Under the pieces are notes generated by a model, which was not told the origin of the DNA, did no database searches, and worked only from the letters and a program-made list of their open reading frames with translations. The position numbers and the translations under genes were made by a program. DNA of 64,000 nucleotides, from contig NZ_SWKM01000011.1 in the NCBI RefSeq assembly GCF_005871205.1, positions 1,364,001-1,428,000 of the forward strand, read 5' to 3'. Of the stretch, positions 53,233-64,000 are shown piece by piece. The DNA is from Marinobacter alexandrii. Lineage in GTDB: Bacteria > Pseudomonadota > Gammaproteobacteria > Pseudomonadales > Oleiphilaceae. The first letter of the stretch is position 1. The number at the start of each line of letters is the position of its first letter.

Positions 53233-54375
53233 ATGACCACTGCAGTGATGGACACGCCGGACGGCGCCCTGACTTTAGCCCGTCTGGGTGGGGGCGACGT
53301 CTCGCTGCGAGCCTGGGATGCTGCCGATGAGCTGCTGCTGGATGAGGCGTACCAGCGCCTGGCCACGTTGCCATCTCCCCGGGTGCTCATTGTTGATGAC
53401 CAGTTCGGAGCGCTGACCCTTGGGTTGCGCTCCTTTAAACCGGACGTTGTTGCCGACAGTGCGACCTTGCCTGCGGCCGTCACGCACAACGCCGGTCTGA
53501 ATTCCGCCGTGGATGCACCATTGGCTGTAACCACTTGGCTGAACCCACCACAGGGCGAATATGACGTCATTATCCTAAGGGTGCCGCGTCACGCCGAATA
53601 CCTGGCCTGGCTGCTGCGGTGGGTCAACAGTGTGCTGGCCAAAGACGGCCTGCTGCTTGCGGGAGGGATGATCAAGCATCTGCCTGACCGTGGTGTCGAG
53701 GTCTTTGCTCAGGCCGTGCACACGGAAACCGTCCTGCCTGCTCGCAAGAAAGCCCGGGTAGTGGTCTGCCGCCGTGGCACTGCCGATCTCGACAGCTGGC
53801 CCGGCAGCTGGAAAAGCTACAGTGTGGACGGGAGTCAGATTCAGGTAGGCGCCTTGCCTGCCGTGTTTGCCCGGGAAAAACTGGACATAGGCACCCGCCT
53901 GTTCTTGCCCCATGTAAAAACCGCTGTGTCTGCGCTGGCAGCTGATGCCCGGGTTCTGGATCTGGCGTGCGGCAATGGCGTGGTGGGGCTGGTGGCGCTG
54001 GAGCAGAGACCGGATCTGGAGATGAGCTTTGCAGATGTCTCCAGTCAGGCTGTGGCCAGCGCCCGGGACAATGTGTCCCGGTTATTTCCGGAAAGTAAGG
54101 CCCGGTTTGATCACGCCGACGGCATCGCCAGTTCCGCCGGGCAGTTTGAGCTGATTCTGCTAAATCCGCCGTTTCATGAGGGCGGTGTGGTGGGGGATCA
54201 CATTGCCCTTCGTCTGTTCCGTGTGGCGGCTGAGCACCTGGCGCCGGGTGGTTCGCTGCTGATCGTTGGCAATCGCCACCTTGGCTATCACCGCAGTCTG
54301 CGGAAATTCTTCCCGGCCGTTCGTCAGCTCGACGCCAATCCCAAGTTTGTGGTCCTTGAGGCCAGTCAGCGCTGA
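53233..54375 (+). CDS. rlmG: 23S rRNA m2G1835 methyltransferase RlmG
   Basis: RlmG methylates N2 of G1835 in 23S rRNA. From ATG 53233 the product has 380 residues (TTG 53221 would add four). The N-terminal domain has LRAWDAADELLLDEA and VLIVDDQFGALTLGL as in E. coli RlmG. The catalytic domain has VLDLACGNGVVGLVAL, NPPFHEGG and the characteristic end IVGNRHLGYHRSLRKFF...NPKFVVLEA. It stands next to its paralogue rsmC but has its own leader. Confidence 0.9.
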   Translation: MTTAVMDTPDGALTLARLGGGDVSLRAWDAADELLLDEAYQRLATLPSPRVLIVDDQFGALTLGLRSFKPDVVADSATLPAAVTHNAGLNSAVDAPLAVTTWLNPPQGEYDVIILRVPRHAEYLAWLLRWVNSVLAKDGLLLAGGMIKHLPDRGVEVFAQAVHTETVLPARKKARVVVCRRGTADLDSWPGSWKSYSVDGSQIQVGALPAVFAREKLDIGTRLFLPHVKTAVSALAADARVLDLACGNGVVGLVALEQRPDLEMSFADVSSQAVASARDNVSRLFPESKARFDHADGIASSAGQFELILLNPPFHEGGVVGDHIALRLFRVAAEHLAPGGSLLIVGNRHLGYHRSLRKFFPAVRQLDANPKFVVLEASQR

Positions 54376-54410
54376 TATACGAGTCTTCGGGGTAGGGCCG
54401 TGATGCGCGG

Positions 54411-55031
54411 TTACTGAGTCTTGGGAGGTTGGTTGTAGCCGAGACGGGCCAGGGTATCGACGATGGTCTGGGTCTGGCTGTCGATCTCGATGTTGACGCG
54501 CTGGCCCTCGCTGGCGGTGCCAAAGGTAGTTGCCCGCAGGGTCTCTGGAATCAGGTGCACGTTGAATCGATTTCCCTCGACCTCTCCAATGGTCAGGCTG
54601 GCGCCGTTGATGGCGATATAACCTTTGGTGAAGATGTATTTGGTCCATGCCTCGGGCACTTCAAACCACAGCGTCACATTGTTCTCGGTTTTCACGATCT
54701 CGGCGATGGTGGCCGTGGTGTGAATGTGGCCAGACAGCAAATGCCCGCCAATCTCGTCGCCAATGCGTGCTGCCCGCTCAAAGTTGATCTCGTGTCCAAC
54801 CTGAAGATCGCCAAGGGTGGTGCACTGCAGTGTCTCCTGCATGGCATCGAAGTACAGGTCATTGCCGTCCTGGCGGGTGACTGTCAGGCAGGTACCGTTG
54901 ATGGCCACCGAGGCGCCGATGGTGATGCCGGCGGCCTTGTTGTCGGGCAGGCGAATGACCAGGGTGCTTAACCCGGGTGCGGCGGCGACCTCTTCGACAG
55001 TTGCAATGCCTTGAACAATACCTGTGAACAT
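54411..55031 (-). CDS. ribE: Riboflavin synthase alpha chain
   Basis: Riboflavin synthase dismutates two lumazines to riboflavin. The 206-residue product has two tandem lumazine-binding barrels starting MFTGIVQGIATVEEV and GHLLSGHIHTTATI, with SVAINGTCLTV and YIAINGASLTIGEV as the paired signatures. It lies alone on the minus strand; no FMN riboswitch is visible in the ~190 bp upstream. Its 3' end faces the end of rlmG across 35 bp without a clear terminator. Confidence 0.96.
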   Translation of the reverse strand: MFTGIVQGIATVEEVAAAPGLSTLVIRLPDNKAAGITIGASVAINGTCLTVTRQDGNDLYFDAMQETLQCTTLGDLQVGHEINFERAARIGDEIGGHLLSGHIHTTATIAEIVKTENNVTLWFEVPEAWTKYIFTKGYIAINGASLTIGEVEGNRFNVHLIPETLRATTFGTASEGQRVNIEIDSQTQTIVDTLARLGYNQPPKTQ

Positions 55032-55224
55032 AGCCAGACCTCTTGAAAAATACGCGAATGCGGTTGCGGCAGGGCGCCAAGGATAGCGGTGGAGCCGGCC
55101 GATGCCAAGTTGGCCCGGTTGTCACGCTGGCTTTGCTCGCTCAGGCTCAAGATAGTTGCTACCCGGTCGATACCTGTATTACGTAGCCCTTTATCGATTC
55201 ATTGCCCGTTCCGGAAGTTATAAC

Positions 55225-56070
55225 ATGGCTGAAAATCAGCGGACAGCGCCTCCAAAGACCGACCCCACCCAAGGTGCCGTGTTGCGCCAGGGGCGCGCTG
55301 CTGATCCGCTGCCATCGGCCACGCAACCCGACGCGGCCGAAGCCGAAGCTCTGGAGACCGCGCCGGCCGTGGAGGAAGAGGACGGAGTGGCAGAAGAGCT
55401 GGAGGCCGCCTCGAGCGAATTCGAGCAGGCTCGGGCGCAATTCAAGCAACGCGAGCTTCGCCTGATCTTACGCCAATGCGATCGGGTTTTGCTTCTGGAT
55501 TTCAATCGCTTGGCCATGAGTGACTGGCCAGACGACTACACCTTGGCGACGGCGCGCCGGAATCGTGACTTGTGGTTGTTCAGCGCCTTTGCCGCTGCGG
55601 TGGTGTTTGTCAGTGGCCTGACCGGGTTTGTCACGGCCTGGGTGGCGGGTACCGGTTTTGGTGCGTTCATGATCATCCTGATGCTGGGGATTCCTGCGGT
55701 CCGGCGCATCTACACCTCCAGCCCTTCCTACCTTGATGTCATCATGAAGCGCCAGCGCCTGCTGCGTGAGGCCCGCGCCTATGCCGCCCACCTTGAGGGC
55801 AAGGAAGGGCTGATCTGGCAGTGTACGCGCATGGCCGATTTTAACGCCGCCTTGAAAAATACCCGCTTCAGTTCGCTGATCCGGCTTTCTGAGCGGCGCA
55901 TACTGCCTAGCCATCTAACCCGCCGCGAGCACGTGCGGCTGTATCTGATCTATTTGCTGGAAGCTGAGAAGGCTTATGCTCGGGTTCAGGCGGCTTTCTT
56001 TGAGGGGAATCGGCGGGCTATCGATCAGGGCTGGCAGGGTGTGGCAGCGGAACCAGAGCCAAGAGCTTGA
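55225..56070 (+). CDS. Membrane protein of unknown function
   Basis: I do not recognise this 281-residue protein. Residues 1-95 are acidic and Ala/Pro/Glu-rich, passing into a coiled segment (EELEAASSEFEQARAQFKQRE). Two adjacent membrane helices follow at about 120-165 (LWLFSAFAAAVVFVSGLTGFV and GTGFGAFMIILMLGIPAV), then a basic helical C-terminal domain (VIMKRQRLLREARAYAAHLEGKEG, in short RQRLLREARAYAAHLEG). The ATG at 55225 is chosen over an upstream extension to 55156 that lacks a ribosome site. It lies between divergent ribE and psrA. Confidence 0.6.
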   Translation: MAENQRTAPPKTDPTQGAVLRQGRAADPLPSATQPDAAEAEALETAPAVEEEDGVAEELEAASSEFEQARAQFKQRELRLILRQCDRVLLLDFNRLAMSDWPDDYTLATARRNRDLWLFSAFAAAVVFVSGLTGFVTAWVAGTGFGAFMIILMLGIPAVRRIYTSSPSYLDVIMKRQRLLREARAYAAHLEGKEGLIWQCTRMADFNAALKNTRFSSLIRLSERRILPSHLTRREHVRLYLIYLLEAEKAYARVQAAFFEGNRRAIDQGWQGVAAEPEPRA

Positions 56071-56083
56071 CAGATCAGGCTTT

Positions 56084-56110
56084 CAAACGTATGTTTCAAA
56101 CAGACGTTTG
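56084..56110. promoter_or_regulatory. Two overlapping PsrA-type operators
   Basis: CAAAC-GTAT-GTTTC (56084-56097) and CAAAC-AGAC-GTTTG (56097-56110) share one base. The second is a perfect palindrome and both fit the known Pseudomonas PsrA motif (C/G)AAAC-N2-4-GTTT(G/C). They lie 20-47 bp before the psrA ATG, where binding would give autorepression. Confidence 0.75.
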
Positions 56111-56130
56111 CTAGAGGCTTTGAAAATAAG

Positions 56131-56808
56131 ATGGCGCAGTCTGATACCGTAGATCGGATTCTCGATGCAGCTGAAGAGCTGTTTGCCGACCGTGGTTTTT
56201 CGGAAACCTCGCTCCGAATGATAACCAGTAAGGCTAAAGTAAATCTGGCCGCTGTCAATTACCACTTTGGTTCTAAGAACGCGCTGATCCACGCTGTGTT
56301 CGCCCGATTTCTCACGCCGTTCTCCGCAACACTGGAAACTGCCTTTGATGAATTGGAGGAGCGCTGTGACGGAAAACCGCCAACCCTGAATCAAACGCTC
56401 TGGGCCCTGACAGAAAGTGCCGTACGAATGCCCCAGCGTAACGAGAAGGGTATTTCCATCTTCATGCGCCTGCTGGGCCTTGCCTATACCCAGTCCCAAG
56501 GGCACCTGCGTAAATTCCTGGAGCAGGAATACGGCGATCCGTTCAGCCGTTTCATGCGTCTGCTCAAGGAAGCGACCCCACAGTTGTCGTCAGTGGACCG
56601 TTATTGGCGCATTCAGTTCATGCTGGGAGCGACCGCGTTCACCATGTCCAGCAGCGATGCCCTGCGCGATATACTGCAGAACAAACTGGGTGTTGAAACC
56701 ACCATCCAGGAAATTGCCGCTCGTCTGGTGCCCTTCCTTGCAGCCGGTATGCAGGCGGAAGACAAAATGCTGATCCCGCTGCCTGACAGCCAGACCCCGG
56801 TTGCCTGA
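56131..56808 (+). CDS. psrA: TetR-family fatty-acid-responsive regulator PsrA
   Basis: PsrA represses beta-oxidation genes and activates rpoS in Pseudomonas, released by long-chain fatty acids. The 225-residue product starts AQSDTVDRILDAAEELFADRGFSETSLRMITSKA (short landmarks: RILDAAEELFADRGF, AAVNYHFGSKNALIHAVF), nearly the P. aeruginosa PsrA helix-turn-helix region. The C-terminal domain fits TetR_C_33-type. Two PsrA-like operators precede it. In Pseudomonas lexA lies nearby; here it does not. Confidence 0.88.
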   Translation: MAQSDTVDRILDAAEELFADRGFSETSLRMITSKAKVNLAAVNYHFGSKNALIHAVFARFLTPFSATLETAFDELEERCDGKPPTLNQTLWALTESAVRMPQRNEKGISIFMRLLGLAYTQSQGHLRKFLEQEYGDPFSRFMRLLKEATPQLSSVDRYWRIQFMLGATAFTMSSSDALRDILQNKLGVETTIQEIAARLVPFLAAGMQAEDKMLIPLPDSQTPVA

Positions 56809-56857
56809 GATCTCCGCTCTCGGTTAGGCTTCGACTTGGCACCAGCCCCAAGGGAGC

Positions 56858-57367
56858 TTGACCGGCTTGAGTAACGACAGCAGCTCTGACCAGAACATCC
56901 ACATCAGCCTCGACCGCCAGTGCCTGACCCTGATTGACGGCAATGGCTCGGTGTTGGCTGAATACCCGATTTCCACAGCCCTTAATGGCCCCGGAGAGCA
57001 GGACGGAAGCGGCTGTACGCCGCGAGGCAGCCACTATGTCCGCGCCATGATCGGCGATGGCCAGCCCATGTACACCGTCTACCGTGGCCGCCGACCCACC
57101 GGCGAGATCTATTCCCCTGAACTTGCCGCCCAGCACCCCGCTCGCGATTGGATACTGACCCGTATTCTCTGGCTTTGTGGCCGTGAGACCAGCAAAAACC
57201 GGGGCCCCGGGGTCGATACTTTTCGCCGCTTCATATACATTCACGGCACGCCCGACACTGAGCCCATGGGAGTGCCGCTTTCCCACGGGTGCGTCCGCAT
57301 GCGCAACGACGATGTGATTGACCTGTTCAACCGGGTCACCACCGGTACCGCGGTCTCTATCTACTAA
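56858..57367 (+). CDS. YkuD/L,D-transpeptidase-fold protein without signal peptide
   Basis: The 169-residue (or 166) product is a bare YkuD domain: N-terminal beta strands (IHISLDRQCLTLID), TPRGSHYVRAMIG, and catalytic His/Cys motif IYIHGTPD...PLSHGCVRMRNDDVIDLF near residues 126-155 (HGCVRM with the Cys nucleophile). Such enzymes cross-link or anchor peptidoglycan in the periplasm, but no signal peptide or membrane anchor is present. No ATG is available; TTG 56858 or TTG 56867 must serve, with AAGGGAG at 56850-56855. Confidence 0.82.
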   Translation: MTGLSNDSSSDQNIHISLDRQCLTLIDGNGSVLAEYPISTALNGPGEQDGSGCTPRGSHYVRAMIGDGQPMYTVYRGRRPTGEIYSPELAAQHPARDWILTRILWLCGRETSKNRGPGVDTFRRFIYIHGTPDTEPMGVPLSHGCVRMRNDDVIDLFNRVTTGTAVSIY

Positions 57368-57390
57368 GTCCGTTTTTTCAGAGGAAGCCG

Positions 57391-60263
<2,873 letters not shown>

Positions 60264-60264
<1 letters not shown>

Positions 60265-63200
60265 CAGGCGTTGGCGGTCGCTTTTTCCGGCCCCAATTCG
60301 CCCAGCATGTTGGAAATGCCGTCGAGTTTACCACCGGTCGACGTGTCCTTCAGCCGAAAACGGAAGCTGTTGGCGCCTTCCAGTCGATACTGGTCCGGTG
60401 CGGATTGCACCTTTTTAACCAGCACCAGTGGATCGACCGGCGTCGAGCTGCCGAATTCCAGGCGGGTCCATTCCTTGCCAGCGTCGATCTGGACAATGCC
60501 CAGGGCTTCCGCATGCAGCCGCAGCTCGGTTTGCCGAACCAGATTCTTTGCCGGATCCGGTAATAATCCGAAGCGATCGATCATCTCAACCTGAAGTTCT
60601 TTTAATTCGGCCTTGCTGCTCACGCTGGCAATCCGCTTGTACAGCATCAGGCGGTTATGGACATCCGGCAGGTAGTCGTCAGGAATCAGGGCCGGAATCC
60701 GCAGGTTCATCTCGGTGCCGTGGCTCAGAGGCAGGTCGGCATTGGGCGTGCGGCCCTCGCGAATGGCTTCTACCGCCTCATCCAGCAGCTGCATGTACAG
60801 GGTGAAGCCGATGCTTTCGATCTGGCCGCTTTGCTCCTCGCCCAATAGCTCGCCGGCGCCCCGGATCTCCAGATCGTGGGTGGCGAGCATGAAGCCGGCA
60901 CCCAGGTCCTGGGATTCAGAAATGGCGTCCAGGCGCTTTTTGGCGTCTGAGCTGATCGAGCGCGGTGGTGGTGTCAGCAAGTAGGCGTAGGCCTGGTGGT
61001 GCGAACGACCAACCCGCCCGCGCAGCTGGTGCAGCTGGGCCAGGCCGAACTTGTCGGCCCGTTCAATGATGATGGTGTTAGCGCTGGGGATGTCGATGCC
61101 GGTTTCGATGATGGTGCTACACACCAGCACGTTGAATCGCTTGTGGTAGAAGTCTGACATGATCTGTTCCAGATCGCGCTCACGCATCTGTCCGTGGGCG
61201 ACACCAACCCGGGCTTCGGGAATAAGTTGGCGCAGGTCCTCGGCGGCTTTCTCTATGCTGGCCACATCGTTGTGCAGGAAGTACACCTGACCGCCCCGAA
61301 GGATTTCCCGCAGGATCGCTTCCTTTACCATGGCGTTGTCGCGCTGGCGCACGAAGGTTTTTACCGAAAGCCGCCGGGCCGGTGGCGTGGCGATGATGGA
61401 CAGATCGCGCAGGTGGCCCATGGCCATGTTCAAGGTTCGCGGGATCGGTGTGGCGGTCAGGGTCAGCATGTCGACCTCTGCCCGCAGCGCCTTGAACTTC
61501 TCTTTCTGCTGAACCCCGAACCGGTGCTCCTCATCGATGATCACCAGGCCCAGGTTCTTGAACTTGATGTCACCCTGCAGCAGCTTGTGGGTGCCGATCA
61601 CGATGTCGGCCTTGCCAGTCTCGATGGCGTCCAGAGCCTTGCTGGTCTGGCTGCCGCTGCGGAAGCGGCTGAGCAGTTCCACGTTAACCGCGGTATCCGA
61701 GAACCGGTCCCGAAAAGATTCATAATGCTGTTGCGCCAGCAGGGTAGTGGGTACCAGTACCGCTACCTGTTTGCCGGAATAGGTCGCCATGAAGGCGGCA
61801 CGCATAGCCACCTCGGTTTTACCAAAGCCGACATCGCCGCACACCAGCCGATCCATGGGGCGCTCGCCGGTCATATCCTCGATCACCGCCTGAATGGCCA
61901 CTTCCTGGTCCGGCGTTTCCTCGAATGGGAATCCCGCCGCAAAGGAGCGGTAGGCCTCTTTCGGATTCTCGAAGATAAAGCCTTTGCGAGCCTCGCGGCG
62001 GGCGTAGACATCCAGCAGCTCGGCCGCGGTGTCCCGGATTTTCTCCAGGGCTTTCTGCTTTGCCTGGCTCCACCGCTCAGTGCCCAGCTTGTGCAAGGGC
62101 GCATGGTCGCTGTCATTGCCGGCATAGCGGGAGATCAGGTGCAGGCTGGAAACCGGCACATAGAGCTTGGAGCCGCCGGCGTATTCCAGCATCAGGAATT
62201 CGTTCGATTCGCCCCCGGCGTCGATGGTCTCCAGACCTTTATAGCGGCCCACTCCGTGGTCAATGTGCACCACGGGTGCGCCGATTCGCAGCTCGGACAA
62301 ATCCCGGTAGCCGGCATCGTCGGTCTCGGTCGGCTTCTGGCGGCGCCGGCGCTGCAGCACCCGTTCGCCGAACAGCGCGGTCTCGGTGATCAGGGCAATC
62401 TGCTGCTCGGGTAGGGCGAGGCCCAGTTCCATTGGCGCGATGGTGATACCGAGTGTGCATTTGTCGTCGTCCAGGAAGGCCTGCCAGCCGTCCTGGGTTT
62501 TCAGCTTCAGGGACTGCTCACCGAGGTTTTCGATCAGGGCTTCCCGGCGGCCGGAGGATTCGGCGCAAATCAGCACGCGGCCGGTGAAGTCGTTCAGGAA
62601 GCGCTTGAGCCGGCCTGCCGGGTCGGCGGCGCGGCCGTCCATGGCGATGTCAGGCAGATTCTCGGCCGGACAATTCACGGCGCCCGAACCTGTGGCTTCG
62701 TCGGACTGGGTGGTTACCCGCGGGAAGTCTTTCAGGTGGCCGAACAGTTCGTCGGTCTGCAGGAACAAGCGGGTCGGCGGCAGAATCGGGCGCAGCCGGT
62801 CGTGGCGGCGGTCCTCGTAGCGATTGCGGGTTTCCGAATCGAACAGGCTGACCGCCTCGTTCAGACCCTCGGCGGTAAATACCTGGGTCTGGCCCGGCAG
62901 GTAATCGAACAGGGTGGCGGTGTGGTCGAAAAACAGCGGCAGGTAATACTCGATCCCCGGCGGTGTAATGGCATGGGTTATGTCTTTATAAATGGGTGCG
63001 TCTTTGTCGGCATCGGGGAATTGCTCGAACCAGCGGCCACGGAAACCGGAGCGCGCCTCTTTATGCCAGGGGAATTCGAACGCCGGCAACAGTTCGATGC
63101 GCTCGATCCGGTCAATGGAGCGCTGGGTTTCCGGATCGAAGGTGCGCAGGGTTTCTATTTCATCGTCAAACAGGTCAATGCGGTAGGGCAGGTTGGAGCC

Positions 63201-63794
63201 CATGGGGAAAATATCCAGAATCGCGCCCCGTACCGCGTACTCGCCATGCTCATACACATTCTCCGCGTGCCGGTAGCCGGCTGAATCCAGCTGCATGCGC
63301 CAGGTGTCGATATCCAGCGATTGGCCCACTTCCAATAGCAGTGTGTTGCCCTGCAGGTAGTCCACCGGCGGCAACCGGTGCATCAGTGTTCTGGCAGGAA
63401 CAACCAGCACGCCGTGGCTGGTCGATGGCAGCCGGTGCAGGGTGCGGATACGCCGGGAGGTAATGTCCTGGTGCGGTGAGAATAGATCGTAGGGCAGTGT
63501 TTCCCAGTCTGGCAGCGACAGCAGTTCCAGGCCGTCGGCGGTAATCGCGGCCCCCTCTTCATCCGCAGGCAGCCCCAGGAAAAAGCGCATGGCCTGTTCC
63601 AGGCGGATGGCGTCGCTGGTGCTTCGGGTGATAACCAGGGTCAGGCCGTGGTGGGCTCGGGCACTCTCGCAAATAGCCAGGGCATCGCTGCTGCCATGGA
63701 GTTGGCCCCAGGTACGGTGATCAGCCTTTTTTTCCGGGAAGGCTGGGGCGATCAGCGAATGGGGCGTTCGGGGTGTGGATGCACCTTGGCTCAT
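60264..63794 (-). CDS. mfd: Transcription-repair coupling factor Mfd
   Basis: Mfd is the translocase that removes RNA polymerase stalled at DNA lesions and recruits UvrA. The 1176-residue product has the UvrB-homology N-terminal part (LLSLPDWETLPYDLFSPHQDI, in short LPDWETLPYDLFSPH), an RNAP-binding CarD-like domain (GAPVVHIDHGVGRYKGLETID, in short VHIDHGVGRYKGLE), and a RecG-like motor with Walker A GDVGFGKTEVAMRAAF and IIDEEHRFGVQQKEKFK. A D7 TRCF domain ends the protein. Length and motifs are standard. It is transcribed toward csiV. Confidence 0.97.
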
Positions 63795-63914
63795 GGGCAG
63801 TCATGTTCTCCTGCTGTGGGTGACCGGGAGGCGGCGAGGCGCGTATTCTACCGCTCGCATCTGCGGGTGTCATGGTTGTGGCCGGGTGTTTACGAAATCA
63901 TGAACGGACCGTAT

Positions 63915-63943
63915 TTGCCGTGGGCGTATTTAAGTTGGATAAT
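63915..63943 (+). promoter_or_regulatory. Sigma-70 promoter for the rightmost gene
   Basis: TTGCCG (63915-63920) and GATAAT (63938-63943) are separated by 17 nt, a good match to TTGACA/TATAAT at ideal spacing, 44 bp before the GTG at 63987. It lies in the 190-bp gap divergent from mfd, which holds nothing else recognisable. Confidence 0.65.
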
Positions 63944-63986
63944 GTGCGCCGCAATTTCTTACCAGTGCTAACCAGAGGTCCCAACT

Positions 63987-64000
63987 GTGAGCCACGAACA
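63987..64000 (+). CDS. Start of a gene cut by the window end
   Basis: A GTG at 63987 follows AGAGG (63974-63978) by 8 nt and a good promoter; only (M)SHE is visible. In Pseudomonas the gene divergent from mfd is a glyceraldehyde-3-phosphate dehydrogenase-like gene (PA3001), which is a guess from synteny only. Confidence 0.35.

Noticed and set aside
55032..55224. FMN riboswitch upstream of ribE
   Set aside because: The conserved RFN boxes are not recognisable in this interval on the minus strand.
61194..62414. 406-codon open frame on the plus strand
   Set aside because: Antisense shadow of mfd.

Overview
The window is about 64 kb of gene-dense, moderately GC-rich chromosomal DNA from a motile marine-type gammaproteobacterium. 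Gene order and protein sequences point to Marinobacter or a close relative: the flagellar/chemotaxis/ccm order matches the Pseudomonas PA1452-PA1483 region, and the right end matches PA3004-PA3001. The genus is inferred from memory of such genomes, not from a search. I see no rRNA or tRNA gene, CRISPR array, prophage or insertion sequence.

Region 1 (1-12.2 kb, + strand) is a late flagellar operon: fliH (cut by the window edge)-fliI-fliJ, then an embedded HptB phosphorelay (anti-anti-sigma factor hsbA, response regulator/phosphatase/kinase hsbR, phosphotransfer protein hptB), then fliK-fliL-fliM-fliN-fliO-fliP-fliQ-fliR-flhB. Sigma-54 -24/-12 sites stand before fliK and fliL. Between flhB and the convergent gene to its right lie two related palindromic units of about 110 nt in mirror orientation. 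Each carries a conserved 54-nt core with two GGA-loop hairpins resembling CsrA/RsmA sites. This is the least explained element in the window.

Region 2 (12.6-15.3 kb, - strand) is upp-uraA-methyltransferase, a pyrimidine salvage operon interrupting the flagellar locus.

Region 3 (15.4-31.6 kb) has a sigma-54 site before flhA, then flhA-flhF-fleN-fliA-cheY-cheZ-cheA-cheB-motC-motD. A clear FliA (sigma-28) promoter follows, then parC-parP-cheW-DUF2802, which place chemotaxis arrays at the pole. Two - strand genes, an FlhB-tail protein and a second FliK-like protein, close the locus. CheA lacks a recognisable P2 domain; its linker has three copies of a peptide that looks like the CheY-binding N-terminus of FliM.

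Region 4 (31.6-39.0 kb, + strand) is the complete cytochrome c maturation operon ccmABCDEFGHI.

Region 5 (39.0-46.0 kb, - strand) is a MoxR-DUF58-DUF4381-BatA-BatB/C-BatD operon (AAA+/von Willebrand factor A envelope system). The large NAD-glutamate dehydrogenase gene diverges from it.

Region 6 (51-64 kb) is housekeeping: beta-carbonic anhydrase, the rRNA guanine-N2 methyltransferases rsmC and rlmG side by side, ribE on the - strand, an unknown membrane protein, psrA with two operators of its own type, an L,D-transpeptidase-fold protein, an MscS-type channel, methylthioinosine phosphorylase, then csiV and mfd on the - strand. A promoter and the first codons of a + strand gene sit at the very end.
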